In this document: positions 45,232 through 54,082 of the stretch, piece by piece
How the letters are laid out: each line of letters opens with the position of its first letter
Numbering within the stretch: position 1 is the stretch's first letter
Assembly: GCA_903970445.1 (NCBI GenBank)
Contig: CAJCIP010000005.1
Span: 1 to 64,000, forward strand
DNA length: 64,000 nt
Reading direction: 5' to 3'
From: Verrucomicrobia bacterium Tous-C9LFEB
GTDB taxonomy: Bacteria; Acidobacteriota; Terriglobia; Terriglobales; Acidobacteriaceae
Notes under the pieces: generated by a model
Database searches by the model: none
What the model was told of the DNA's origin: nothing
The model's input: only the letters and a program-made list of their open reading frames with translations
Made by a program: the position numbers and the translations under genes

Positions 45232-46208
45232 CCTGCCGCGCTTGCCTCAATTGCCATAAGGACAGTCTCCTGCAACGGGCGCGTGTCGGGCTGGAAAGTG
45301 TCGCCGGTGATCGTCTCAAACAGAGTGATGTAACGTGATGCCAACTCGGCGGTCAACTCTGGAGGCGGAACTGGCAGCACCTCATCTTTGTAGGGGTCGC
45401 AGCGCTCACGAAACCAGAGGCGAAAAAATTCCTTATCGATCATGTCCGGTTCTTTGCATTCGGCCAGACGAGCTTCATAGCTTTCCGCAATCCAATAGCG
45501 GCTTGAGTCAGGCGTATGGACTTCGTCGATAAGCAGAACCTCGCCGGTCGGCAGCACACCGAACTCGTACTTGGTATCGACGAGGATCAGGCCGCGCTGC
45601 GCGGCAAGTTGTTGACCAAAAGTAAAAAGATCGAGCGCCTTCGATGAAGCTAATTCCCACTGCGCAGCCGTGAGCCAGCCTTCGCCGACGATCTCTCTCG
45701 CGGTGATCGGCCGGTCGTGTTGAACCTCTTTTGTCGTGGGAGTCACGATGTTCGCTGGAAGCTTCTCGTTCTTGCTCATGCCGCCTGGTAGTTCATGCCC
45801 GCAGTAGTTTCGAGTGCCACTTGCGTATTGAGTCCAGATGGAAGTGTCAGTCGATCCCGTGAGGTATCCTCGCACGACGAACTCGATAGGAAGAACGGTG
45901 CATTTGCGAGCGATCAGCGCGTTTGCGTGCGGGAGGGAGATAACGTGGTTCGGCATGACGTGCTTCGTTTGATCAAACCAGTAGAGTGATGTCCGATTGA
46001 GGACCTGGCCCTTAAATGGGATGGCTCCCAGCATGCGGTCGAAGCCGCTCTGCCGATCTGTGGTGATGAGCAGAAGTTCTCCGTCTGGCGATCCGGGCGC
46101 AAGGTCATAGGTGTCTCTGACCTTGCCAACGTATTTCTTACCGATGGGCAAGTCGCTGCCCTTCAGACAGTACGGGATTGCGGCGATAAGAGTGTCGCGA
46201 GCAATCAT
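45228..46208 (-). CDS. purC: SAICAR synthase
   Basis: Joins aspartate to CAIR, 326 residues, the longer PurC form. Signatures are GKVRDTYDL, TTDRQSGFDRMLGAIPFKGQVLN (split by eye), VLPIEFVVRGYLTGS and the region LILVDTKYEFGVL ... EVHTPDSSRYW. It overlaps purM by four bases (ATGA) and purD by four bases. With purB absent from the window, the next step is encoded elsewhere. Confidence 0.95.
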   Translation of the reverse strand: MIARDTLIAAIPYCLKGSDLPIGKKYVGKVRDTYDLAPGSPDGELLLITTDRQSGFDRMLGAIPFKGQVLNRTSLYWFDQTKHVMPNHVISLPHANALIARKCTVLPIEFVVRGYLTGSTDTSIWTQYASGTRNYCGHELPGGMSKNEKLPANIVTPTTKEVQHDRPITAREIVGEGWLTAAQWELASSKALDLFTFGQQLAAQRGLILVDTKYEFGVLPTGEVLLIDEVHTPDSSRYWIAESYEARLAECKEPDMIDKEFFRLWFRERCDPYKDEVLPVPPPELTAELASRYITLFETITGDTFQPDTRPLQETVLMAIEASAAG

Positions 46209-47257
46209 GCAACAACTCCAGCGAGTGTGACACCTTTCGTGCCAGCAGATACTTCGCCAACCTGCCAGACATGGAAAGGCTTCATGGCCCGGCTGAGTGC
46301 GTCTTCGTGTCCAGCTGGAGCGACAATGACTAAGCCGACGCCCATATTGAATGTGCGGAACATTTCGGCTTGAGCAATGCTGCCGAGTCGCTGCATCAAC
46401 TCAAAGACGGGCGCGGGTCTCCAACTTGCTCGATTTACAACTGCACCTAAGCCCTGGGGCAGAATTCTCGGCACATTCTCCAGCACGCCGCCGCCGGTAA
46501 TGTGAGCCATGCCCTTGATCGGTATGCCTGCTTCGAGCGCACGACGAATGGGCTGGACATAATTCCCGTGCGGCTCGAGCAACACGTCGGCCAGCGAGCG
46601 ACCGCCGAGTTCCTTAGGTACATCGTCAATTTTGTACTTACCAATTTCGAAGAAAAGCTTTCGCGCAAGCGACCAGCCGTTCGTGTGCAGACCTGTCGAG
46701 CTCACACCGTAAAGCACATCGTCGTTTGTGATGGTCTCTCCTGTGATGAGCTTCGAGCGCTCCACCACGCCTGTTACAAAGCCAACGACATCGAGCTCGC
46801 TCTCGGAATACACCGCCGGCATTTCCGCTGTCTCTCCGCCAACGAGCGCGATACCTGCGTCGGCACAAGCTTCACTCATGCCCTTTACGATTTGCTCAAT
46901 GATCTCCGGCTCGACTTTGTGCACGCCGAGATAATCGAGGAACGTGAGCGGTGTGGCGCCCATGACGGCGATGTCACCAGCTACAGCTGCAACGAGGTCC
47001 CGCCCAAGCGCCTCATAGCGTCCCGCCATTACCGTAACCTTTGTTTTGGTGCCGACGCCGTCCGTACTCTGCACAAGCACTGGATCGCTGTAGCCGGCGA
47101 GCGCTTCCTTCAATGAAAACAGCGTGCCGAACGAACCGAGCCCAGTAAGCACAGCGGATCCGTGCGTCTTCGCGACATGCTGCTTCATGCGGCGGACCGC
47201 CTCGTTGCCGGCCTCGATGTCCACGCCCGCGGACTTGTAATCCATCTTCGCGCTCAT
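46205..47257 (-). CDS. purM: AIR synthetase
   Basis: Closes the imidazole ring of FGAM to AIR, 350 residues from the ATG at 47257. The fold begins at MDYKSAGVDIEAGNEAVRRM. Other motifs are VQSTDGVGTKTKVT, GGETAEMPAVY, GLHTNGWSLARKLFF and MAHITGGGVLENVPRILP. A start at 47296 would overlap purL by 29 bp and adds non-conserved residues. The chosen start leaves a 10-bp gap after purL with a weak AGG nine bases before. The C-terminus is normal. Confidence 0.95.
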   Translation of the reverse strand: MSAKMDYKSAGVDIEAGNEAVRRMKQHVAKTHGSAVLTGLGSFGTLFSLKEALAGYSDPVLVQSTDGVGTKTKVTVMAGRYEALGRDLVAAVAGDIAVMGATPLTFLDYLGVHKVEPEIIEQIVKGMSEACADAGIALVGGETAEMPAVYSESELDVVGFVTGVVERSKLITGETITNDDVLYGVSSTGLHTNGWSLARKLFFEIGKYKIDDVPKELGGRSLADVLLEPHGNYVQPIRRALEAGIPIKGMAHITGGGVLENVPRILPQGLGAVVNRASWRPAPVFELMQRLGSIAQAEMFRTFNMGVGLVIVAPAGHEDALSRAMKPFHVWQVGEVSAGTKGVTLAGVVA

Positions 47258-47267
47258 TGTTGATAGC

Positions 47268-50200
47268 CTATCCGACCCACTTGCGGGCATTGTCAAACAT
47301 TCTTTGCCAAGGGCTTTCCTTCAGGTTCCTGGTCCAACTATGCTGCAAGCCGAGAAAGACCCGTTCAGGGTGCGGCATCACAATCAAAGCGCGTCCATCT
47401 TCGCTCGTCAGTCCAGCGATGCCGTTTGGAGATCCGCTTGGGTTGAGCGGGTACTGCTCCGTCGGTAGGCCTGCATCGTCAATGTAGCGCATCGCGACGA
47501 GAGCGGATGGTGCTCCGCTTGTGGCGTGTCCTTCTCCATGCGCGACAGCAATAGGAACCTTCGAGCCTGCCATTTCCTCGAAGAACAGCGAGCTTGTCTC
47601 CGGAAGCTCAACCATGCAAAGTCGCGCCTCGAATCGTGCGGAAACATTGCGCCCGAACAGCGGCCAGTTTGCTGCACCGGGAATGATTTCTCGAAGCTGC
47701 GCCATCATTTGGCAGCCGTTGCAGGCTCCGAAGGAGAAGGTATCCGCGCGGTGGAAGAACTCTGTGAACTGATCTTTCAATCGCTCGTTGAAGAGGATTG
47801 TCTTGGCCCAGCCGCTGCCGGCGCCGAGCACGTCTCCATAGGAGAAACCGCCGCACGCGGCAAGTCCTGTGAACTCGCCCAAGTGCTCTCGTCCGGCGAG
47901 CAGATCGCTCATGTGCACGTCGACCGAAGAAAAGCCGGCGCGGTCGAATGCGTACGCCATTTCCGTCTGACCATTAACACCTTGCTCACGCAAGATGGCT
48001 ACTCGTGGCCGTTTCGTTTGGAAAAAGGGTGCGCTGACGCGCTCGTTCAGATCGAACGGGACATCCACGAACAATCCCCGGCGATTCGGCTGATCGATCA
48101 ATGCAAACTCTTGTTGCGCGCTATCAGGGTTGTCGCGAAGAGATTGGATATGGAAGCTGGTTTCGCTCCAAATCTTTTGCAGGGCTCTTAGAGTGTTGCT
48201 GTAAATGACACGAGATGGTTGCCCGAGATCATCGATACGGCTGATGGCGATCTCTTCGCCCGCGGCAGCGTCGGCAACATGCAGCACTCGAAGCCGTCGA
48301 GATCGGAGATGGTGGGTGACTTCGGCAAGGTCAGGCTTACGAACAGCAACAACTGCTCCAAGCTCTTCGTTGAACAGCGAGCGGATGCCGTCATCGCCAA
48401 CGGAAATTTGCAAGCCCATCCGGCTCGCAAATGCCATCTCGAGCAGCGTCGTGAGTAGGCCGCCGTCGCTCCGATCGTGATAGGCAAGCAACTTGTTGTT
48501 ACGATTCAGATTCTGGATGGCTGAGAAGAAGTCTTTGAATTGAGCAACATCATCCAGGTCTGGGCAACTTCCACTGACCTCCTGCGTCATTGCGTACGCC
48601 TGCGCTAAAGCTGAGTGTCCTAGACGTGGCTGATCGGGTCCGAGATCGATGAGGAGCAGTGCGCATTCTTCCTGCGGAAACTGAGGCGTCAAGGTATGTC
48701 TGACGTCCGTTACGGGAGCAAACGCGCTGACGATCAATGAGAGCGGCGAGATGACCGTATGATCGCCGGCATCATCATGCCACCTGGTGCGCATCGACAT
48801 GGAATCTTTGCCGACGGGAATCGTGATTCCCAGTGCGGGACAGAGTTTCATGCCAACAGCACGCACGGCATCGTAGAGTTTTTCGTCCTCGCCCCGAGCA
48901 CCAGCGGCCGCCATCCAGTTGGCCGAAAGCTTGATGTTGCTCAGAGAAGCGACGGCCGTGCCCGCCAAGTTGGTGATCGCTTCGCCTACTGCCATTTGCG
49001 CACTGGCAACGGCATCGCTCACTGCTAACGGGGTGCGTTCTCCAATGGCCATTGCCTCGCCTGTTGTAGCGCCCAGTGCGCTCATTGTGACAGCGCAGTC
49101 AGCCACGGGTACTTGCCAGGGACCGACCATCTGGTCTTGCACGGTCAAGCCGCCAACCGTCCGGTCTCCAATTGTGATGAGGAACGACTTGGAGGCCACC
49201 GAGGGCACTCGCAGCACGCGCTCGATCACCTCCGCCAGTGGGACGTTTCGCAGCCGCTCTGGGGCTTTCTCTACGATGATGCGTTCAAAGGCCCGCATCA
49301 TCTTAGGCGGCTTGCCAAAGAGGACGCTCATTGGCAGCTCAATCGCCTTTATCTCGCCGTCGAGAACTGTCAGGTGCTTCTCCGACTCGGCGTAGCCAAC
49401 GACGGCGAAGGGGCAACGCTCGCGCTCACATATCTGTTCGAAACGAAGGAGATTGTCGGGAGCCACCGCGAGCACATAGCGCTCCTGCGATTCATTACAC
49501 CAGAGCTCGAGTGGGTTGAGACCTTCGTCGCTTCGCGATACCGCCGCTAGATCGAAGCTGCCGCCCAGACCGCCATCTTTCACTAGTTCCGGGAAGGCAT
49601 TTGATAGTCCGCCCGCACCAACGTCATGAATGAACGCGATGGGATTTGCCTCACCAAGCTGCCAGCAACGATCAATCACTTCCTGTGCGCGGCGCTCCAT
49701 TTCCGCGTTCTCGCGTTGCACGCTAGCAAAGTCTAGCTCCGCATTGCTGCTTCCAACCGCGCTGGAGGCTGCACCACCTCCAAGTCCGATCAGCATGGCC
49801 GGTCCGCCAACACAGATCAACGCATACCCCGGTTTGATCTCACCCTTCTCAACATGCTCTGCGCGAATGTTGCCAAGGCCGCCGGCCAGCATGATCGGCT
49901 TGTGATAGCCAAAGTGCGTTCCTGCTACATCCGCTTCAAAGGTGCGGAAATACCCGCAAAGATTTGGCCGGCCGAACTCGTTATTGAAGGCTGCTGCGCC
50001 AAGTGGGCCTTCGATCATAATGTCGAGCGGAGACGCGATGTAGGATGGCTTCGACTCGTTTGCCTCCCATGGCTGCGGCGCTTGCGGCAGACGCAGATTG
50101 CTGACCGTGAAGCCGCACAGCCCTGCCTTCGGTTTGGCACCGCGCCCGGTCGCTCCCTCGTCCCGAATCTCACCGCCCGCGCCAGTAGCAGCGCCAGGAA

Positions 50201-51143
50201 ACGGAGAAATCGCGGTGGGGTGGTTGTGCGTTTCCACCTTCATGAGGATGTGAATGTCTTCTTCGTGTGCACGGTACGTCCGTTCATCCGAATCCGGAAA
50301 GAAGCGCGCCCCGCGCCAGCCGCGCATGACCGCAGCATTGTCGCGATACGCAGAGAGGACATTTTCTCCGCCCTTTTCGTAAGTGTTGCGGATCATGGCG
50401 AACAGCGATTTAGCCTGAGGCACACCGTCGACCGTCCAGTGTGCATTGAATATCTTGTGCCGGCAGTGTTCGCTGTTCGCCTGCGCGAACATGTAAAGCT
50501 CAACATCAGTTGGGTTGCGTTGCAACTTCCGAAACTCGTCGACAAGGTAGGCGACTTCATCCGCTGCGAGCGAGAGACCCAGCTCGCGATCAGCGGCTTC
50601 GATTGCGCGAGCACCGAGACTCAGCACATCGATGTGCATCATCGGCTTGCTTTGGCGGGGATCGAACAGAGAAAACAGTTGTTCCGCGCTCTTGAAGAAC
50701 ACTGTCTCGGTCATGCGGTCATGCAGAAGCCCAGCTAGACGCTTTGGCTCTCGAGCGCCTTTGATGCGCACGACTCGCCCACGCTCAAGGCGCGCGATTT
50801 TGTTGAAGCCTGTGTTGCGGAGAATTTCGGTTGCTTTGCTCGACCATGGAGATTGGGTGCCCGTGCGAGGACCAATCCATACGCAAGAATCGTTAGGAGC
50901 GGAAGCGCCAAGCTCAAGTAGTTGCGCGAGCCGTGACTCATCGGTGGTGCCGTCGCTTGCCTCCTGCAGAAGGTAGATGTACTGCGCAGACACCTGCATC
51001 ACGCCTGCATCTTGCGCACGAAGCCGCTTTATCAGCCGCGTAGCCTCAAAGTCGGTTAGCGCAGAGCCGCCCGGCAGCATGCGGACGGTGAACTCGTGTT
51101 TAGAGCTGCGCCGAGAAGTTTCTTGAGATATGGCTGGCGACAT
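47268..51143 (-). CDS. purL: FGAM synthase, large one-chain form (PurL with fused glutaminase)
   Basis: Converts FGAR, glutamine and ATP to FGAM, about 1291 residues. The order is an N-terminal PurS-like domain (MLPGGSALTDFEATRLIK), a linker, the two AIRS-like halves (ISPFPGAATGAGGEIRDEGATG-type block near 330; PVGKDSMSMRT near 800), and a C-terminal class I glutaminase with Cys in FGACNGCQMMAQL and the His/Glu of VMPHPER. This is the gammaproteobacterial/eukaryotic form; many other phyla use separate PurS, PurQ and PurL. The start is uncertain: ATG at 51143 overlaps purF by 44 bp; 51182 or the inner 51080 are alternatives. The frame is intact over its full length. Confidence 0.93.
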   Translation of the reverse strand: MSPAISQETSRRSSKHEFTVRMLPGGSALTDFEATRLIKRLRAQDAGVMQVSAQYIYLLQEASDGTTDESRLAQLLELGASAPNDSCVWIGPRTGTQSPWSSKATEILRNTGFNKIARLERGRVVRIKGAREPKRLAGLLHDRMTETVFFKSAEQLFSLFDPRQSKPMMHIDVLSLGARAIEAADRELGLSLAADEVAYLVDEFRKLQRNPTDVELYMFAQANSEHCRHKIFNAHWTVDGVPQAKSLFAMIRNTYEKGGENVLSAYRDNAAVMRGWRGARFFPDSDERTYRAHEEDIHILMKVETHNHPTAISPFPGAATGAGGEIRDEGATGRGAKPKAGLCGFTVSNLRLPQAPQPWEANESKPSYIASPLDIMIEGPLGAAAFNNEFGRPNLCGYFRTFEADVAGTHFGYHKPIMLAGGLGNIRAEHVEKGEIKPGYALICVGGPAMLIGLGGGAASSAVGSSNAELDFASVQRENAEMERRAQEVIDRCWQLGEANPIAFIHDVGAGGLSNAFPELVKDGGLGGSFDLAAVSRSDEGLNPLELWCNESQERYVLAVAPDNLLRFEQICERERCPFAVVGYAESEKHLTVLDGEIKAIELPMSVLFGKPPKMMRAFERIIVEKAPERLRNVPLAEVIERVLRVPSVASKSFLITIGDRTVGGLTVQDQMVGPWQVPVADCAVTMSALGATTGEAMAIGERTPLAVSDAVASAQMAVGEAITNLAGTAVASLSNIKLSANWMAAAGARGEDEKLYDAVRAVGMKLCPALGITIPVGKDSMSMRTRWHDDAGDHTVISPLSLIVSAFAPVTDVRHTLTPQFPQEECALLLIDLGPDQPRLGHSALAQAYAMTQEVSGSCPDLDDVAQFKDFFSAIQNLNRNNKLLAYHDRSDGGLLTTLLEMAFASRMGLQISVGDDGIRSLFNEELGAVVAVRKPDLAEVTHHLRSRRLRVLHVADAAAGEEIAISRIDDLGQPSRVIYSNTLRALQKIWSETSFHIQSLRDNPDSAQQEFALIDQPNRRGLFVDVPFDLNERVSAPFFQTKRPRVAILREQGVNGQTEMAYAFDRAGFSSVDVHMSDLLAGREHLGEFTGLAACGGFSYGDVLGAGSGWAKTILFNERLKDQFTEFFHRADTFSFGACNGCQMMAQLREIIPGAANWPLFGRNVSARFEARLCMVELPETSSLFFEEMAGSKVPIAVAHGEGHATSGAPSALVAMRYIDDAGLPTEQYPLNPSGSPNGIAGLTSEDGRALIVMPHPERVFLGLQHSWTRNLKESPWQRMFDNARKWVG

Positions 51144-52611
51144 CTTCCGTGTGCTTGGCAGCATCGTTGCGTTGTTTTTCAAGCGTTGCGAGATACTCCT
51201 CCGTCACATCGCCGGTTACATAGCGGCCATCGAAGACGGAAGTGTCGAAGTGTGTGAGCCCTGGGCACGCCTGAGAGACAGCGTCTTTCAGGTCCTGGAG
51301 ATCTTGAAAGATAAGCTCGTCAGCACCAATGTCATCAGCGAGTTGCCGCACAGTTTTTCCGTTTGCTATCAGCTCGGACCGGGCGGGCATATCAATTCCA
51401 TAGACATTTGGAAACAGCACGGGAGGCGCCGCTGAACACACGTACACGTGCTTTGCTCCTTGCTCGCGAACCATGGCGATGATTTCTCGAATGGTGTTTC
51501 CGCGAACGATCGAATCATCGACGAGCAGAACATCTTTCCCCTGAAACGCTTGCGGTATAGGGCTCAATTTGCGGCGGATGGACTTCTTGCGTTGCGCTTG
51601 ACCGGGCATGATGAACGTTCGCCCGACATAGCGATTTCTGACAAGCGCATCACGATACGGCAGGCCAAGTTCGTTTGCGATCTCCTGCGCGGCAACGCGG
51701 CTTGTTGATGGTATGGGCACGACGACGTCGATAGGCAGATCCGGCCATTCGCGTTTGATCTTGGACGCTAGCTTGGTCCCCATGTGTATGCGGCTTTCGT
51801 ACACCGATGCGCCATCCAGAACGGAATCCGGCCTTGCCAGGTAGACAAACTCGAATAGGCACGGCGCCTTCTCATGCGCCTGCAAGCTGGTATGAGTGTG
51901 CAGATCGCCTTCCATATCGATGTAAATCACTTCGCCAGGCGCGAGATCATGATGCAGATCGAAACCCGCTACCTGCAGGGCTACACTTTCCGAGGCGATC
52001 ATGTAATCAGTCTTGCCATTCTCGACGCGGGTGCCAAAGATGAGCGGCCGTATGCCGTGGAGATCGCGGAAAGCAACCATGCCTACGCCGGCGATCATTA
52101 CCACCACGGCGTACCCACCCTTGCAGCGGCGGTGCACTTCCTCCACAGCCGCAAAGATGTCGAGCTCGTTTGGGTTGACCATGGCTCGCCGCGTCATGGC
52201 GTGAGCGAACACATTCAGCATCACTTCGGAATCTGATGTGGTGTTGAGGTGACGGAGGTCTGTCTTGAACAGGTCCTCAACAATTTCCGCAACATTCGTC
52301 AGGTTGCCGTTATGAGCGAAGACGATTCCGTGAGGCGAATTTACATAAAACGGCTGGGCCTCGGCTACCGAAGCACAGCCTGCTGTCGGATAGCGAACGT
52401 GACCGATACCCATGTCGCCGAGAAGCCGCGCCATGTTCGCGGCGTCGAAGACATCAGTGATGAGGCCGTTGCCCTTGTGCAAATAAAAGCGCTCGCCGAA
52501 GCACGTGGCGATACCCGCAGCATCCTGTCCGCGATGTTGCAGCATGGACAACGACTCATAAATGACGTGGCTTACCGGGCTGTGCCCGAAGACCCCGACA
52601 ATACCGCACAT
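51100..52611 (-). CDS. purF: Amidophosphoribosyltransferase
   Basis: First committed step of purine synthesis, 503 residues. It starts MCGIVGVFGH, so the catalytic Cys2 is exposed after Met removal with no propeptide. The glutaminase motif SMLQHRGQDAAGIA follows, and the PRPP-binding motif is DVLLVDDSIVRGNTIREI. GCGAGG lies six bases before the ATG. It leads the purF-L-M-C-D-N-E-K operon; the 136 bp before it should hold the promoter. No E. coli PurR box was found there. It carries no obvious Fe-S cysteines of the B. subtilis type. Confidence 0.96.
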   Translation of the reverse strand: MCGIVGVFGHSPVSHVIYESLSMLQHRGQDAAGIATCFGERFYLHKGNGLITDVFDAANMARLLGDMGIGHVRYPTAGCASVAEAQPFYVNSPHGIVFAHNGNLTNVAEIVEDLFKTDLRHLNTTSDSEVMLNVFAHAMTRRAMVNPNELDIFAAVEEVHRRCKGGYAVVVMIAGVGMVAFRDLHGIRPLIFGTRVENGKTDYMIASESVALQVAGFDLHHDLAPGEVIYIDMEGDLHTHTSLQAHEKAPCLFEFVYLARPDSVLDGASVYESRIHMGTKLASKIKREWPDLPIDVVVPIPSTSRVAAQEIANELGLPYRDALVRNRYVGRTFIMPGQAQRKKSIRRKLSPIPQAFQGKDVLLVDDSIVRGNTIREIIAMVREQGAKHVYVCSAAPPVLFPNVYGIDMPARSELIANGKTVRQLADDIGADELIFQDLQDLKDAVSQACPGLTHFDTSVFDGRYVTGDVTEEYLATLEKQRNDAAKHTEDVASHISRNFSAQL

Positions 52612-52747
52612 CTAATCCTCGCTGTGTAGAAGGGTGAACAATTCAAAACGGGTCATACCTGTAAGAATGCGAAATCCCGCATGATTAGAATCTCACGGGA
52701 CGCTCTTACAGATTGCGAAACGGTGGAAAACACGCGTTGCGTATTTT

Positions 52748-54067
52748 CTAAGCTGGGCGAAAGCCACAGAGCTGCATTGCGCGCACTGGTTCTTTGTTGC
52801 TCATGAAGTGCTTCCAGATGAAGCCTGACCGAAGGTTTTCCGCCATCATCATGCCGATACCAAGATCGATACCGAGCACATCATTGTCGTACCAGTTCGC
52901 CGCTGGGTGGAGAGCATCCCGAAAGCCGTACCGGCCATAAGCCTGCCCCCCGTAGCTGTTTTTCAGCGCACGCTGAACTCGAAGACACTCAGCAGGGAGG
53001 AACGGCAGTGATCCTGCCGTAGCGCATGGGACCACCGTTCCATCCACGGGTCCTAGCTTGGGCGGGCCACCCCACGCTCGATATCCCGTGGCAGAATCCG
53101 AAGCAGTGACGCCCCAGTAATCATCCGTGTAGCCCTCTTGCAAACCCAAGCAGAACGCCATGTGCGCTTTGGTGGCGGTGACGGAATTCTCAAAATAGTT
53201 CGCATACTTGTCGCGCTTAGCGCGGAAGTCGAACCAGGCATGTGAAAACTGATGTACAAACAGCGGGTCATGCGATCCGATGTAGCTATAGTTTCCAAAT
53301 TGCATGACAGGCCTGCTGAAGCTGTCCCAGCTTGAAGCGTCAATCGGATGTGTAGGAGAACCGATCGCTAGGAGATACAACATCATCAGTTCGCAATAGC
53401 GATCCCAGCGAGTCTTGATGAAGCCGGCACCGAAGAACCCGCCTGTGTTGTATCCCATGGAGAGCGTGCTTCCGCCGTTCATCATCCACGGCCAATCCAC
53501 GCGCTCATATAACTTGGTCGCCAGATCTGTGATAGCCGGGTCTTTGAAGTAAGCTCGCGCCGTAAGAACGCCGCACATCAGAATTGCAGTATCGATCGAC
53601 GAGATCTCACTGCCGTGCGCGGGTTTACCCGTATGCACATCGCTGAAATGCGAGAAGAAGCCATGCTCGTGCGGCAGCTTCAGCAGATAGAACTCGAGCG
53701 TTGTGCGAACCCGCTGCAGAATGTCTGAGTGAGTTCTGTAATGCCGCTGGTCCGCAATGCACAATGCTCCCAAACCGAATCCTGTAGCTGCAATGCTGGC
53801 GAGTGACTTCGGTGAAAGCTCACCCGTAGCGTTGTCCCACTTTGCACGATCCAGAATCTGGCCTGTGGCGGGGTCCGTTTGCTCCCAGAAGAACAGCGCG
53901 GCGCGACGTTCCAGGTCATCAAGAAGAGCATCGTCTTCAGGAGAGAGCCCCCGATGAGATGATTTCGCCGGTTGCCGCTGCGGCTTCGCCCAGGCTGGTA
54001 GAGCAACCCCGGACACTGCTCCCGTCATGAGTCGTAGTGCGTTGCGGCGTGTGTAGTCAATTGCCAT
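52748..54067 (-). CDS. GH144-like secreted glucanase (glucoamylase-like domain)
   Basis: Secreted protein of 439 residues with a Tat-like signal (YTRRNALRLMTGAVSGVALPA). The mature part is an (alpha/alpha)6-type domain with RRAALFFWEQTDPATGQILDR, SIAATGFGLGALCIA, FSHFSDVHTG, SSIDTAILMCGVL and QFSHAWFDFRAKRD. This matches the glucoamylase-like Pfam domain PF10091, which includes GH144 endo-beta-1,2-glucanases. GH144 is the best guess; the substrate is not proven. It lies 15 bp after the GH39 gene and is part of the TonB-receptor locus. Confidence 0.82.
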   Translation of the reverse strand: MAIDYTRRNALRLMTGAVSGVALPAWAKPQRQPAKSSHRGLSPEDDALLDDLERRAALFFWEQTDPATGQILDRAKWDNATGELSPKSLASIAATGFGLGALCIADQRHYRTHSDILQRVRTTLEFYLLKLPHEHGFFSHFSDVHTGKPAHGSEISSIDTAILMCGVLTARAYFKDPAITDLATKLYERVDWPWMMNGGSTLSMGYNTGGFFGAGFIKTRWDRYCELMMLYLLAIGSPTHPIDASSWDSFSRPVMQFGNYSYIGSHDPLFVHQFSHAWFDFRAKRDKYANYFENSVTATKAHMAFCLGLQEGYTDDYWGVTASDSATGYRAWGGPPKLGPVDGTVVPCATAGSLPFLPAECLRVQRALKNSYGGQAYGRYGFRDALHPAANWYDNDVLGIDLGIGMMMAENLRSGFIWKHFMSNKEPVRAMQLCGFRPA

Positions 54068-54082
54068 AGATTCAGACGAGAC

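Noticed and set aside
52612-52747. E. coli-type PurR box before purF
   Set aside because: No ACGCAAACGTTTNCGT-like site was found; a short ATGCG/CGCAT dyad is present but too weak to name.
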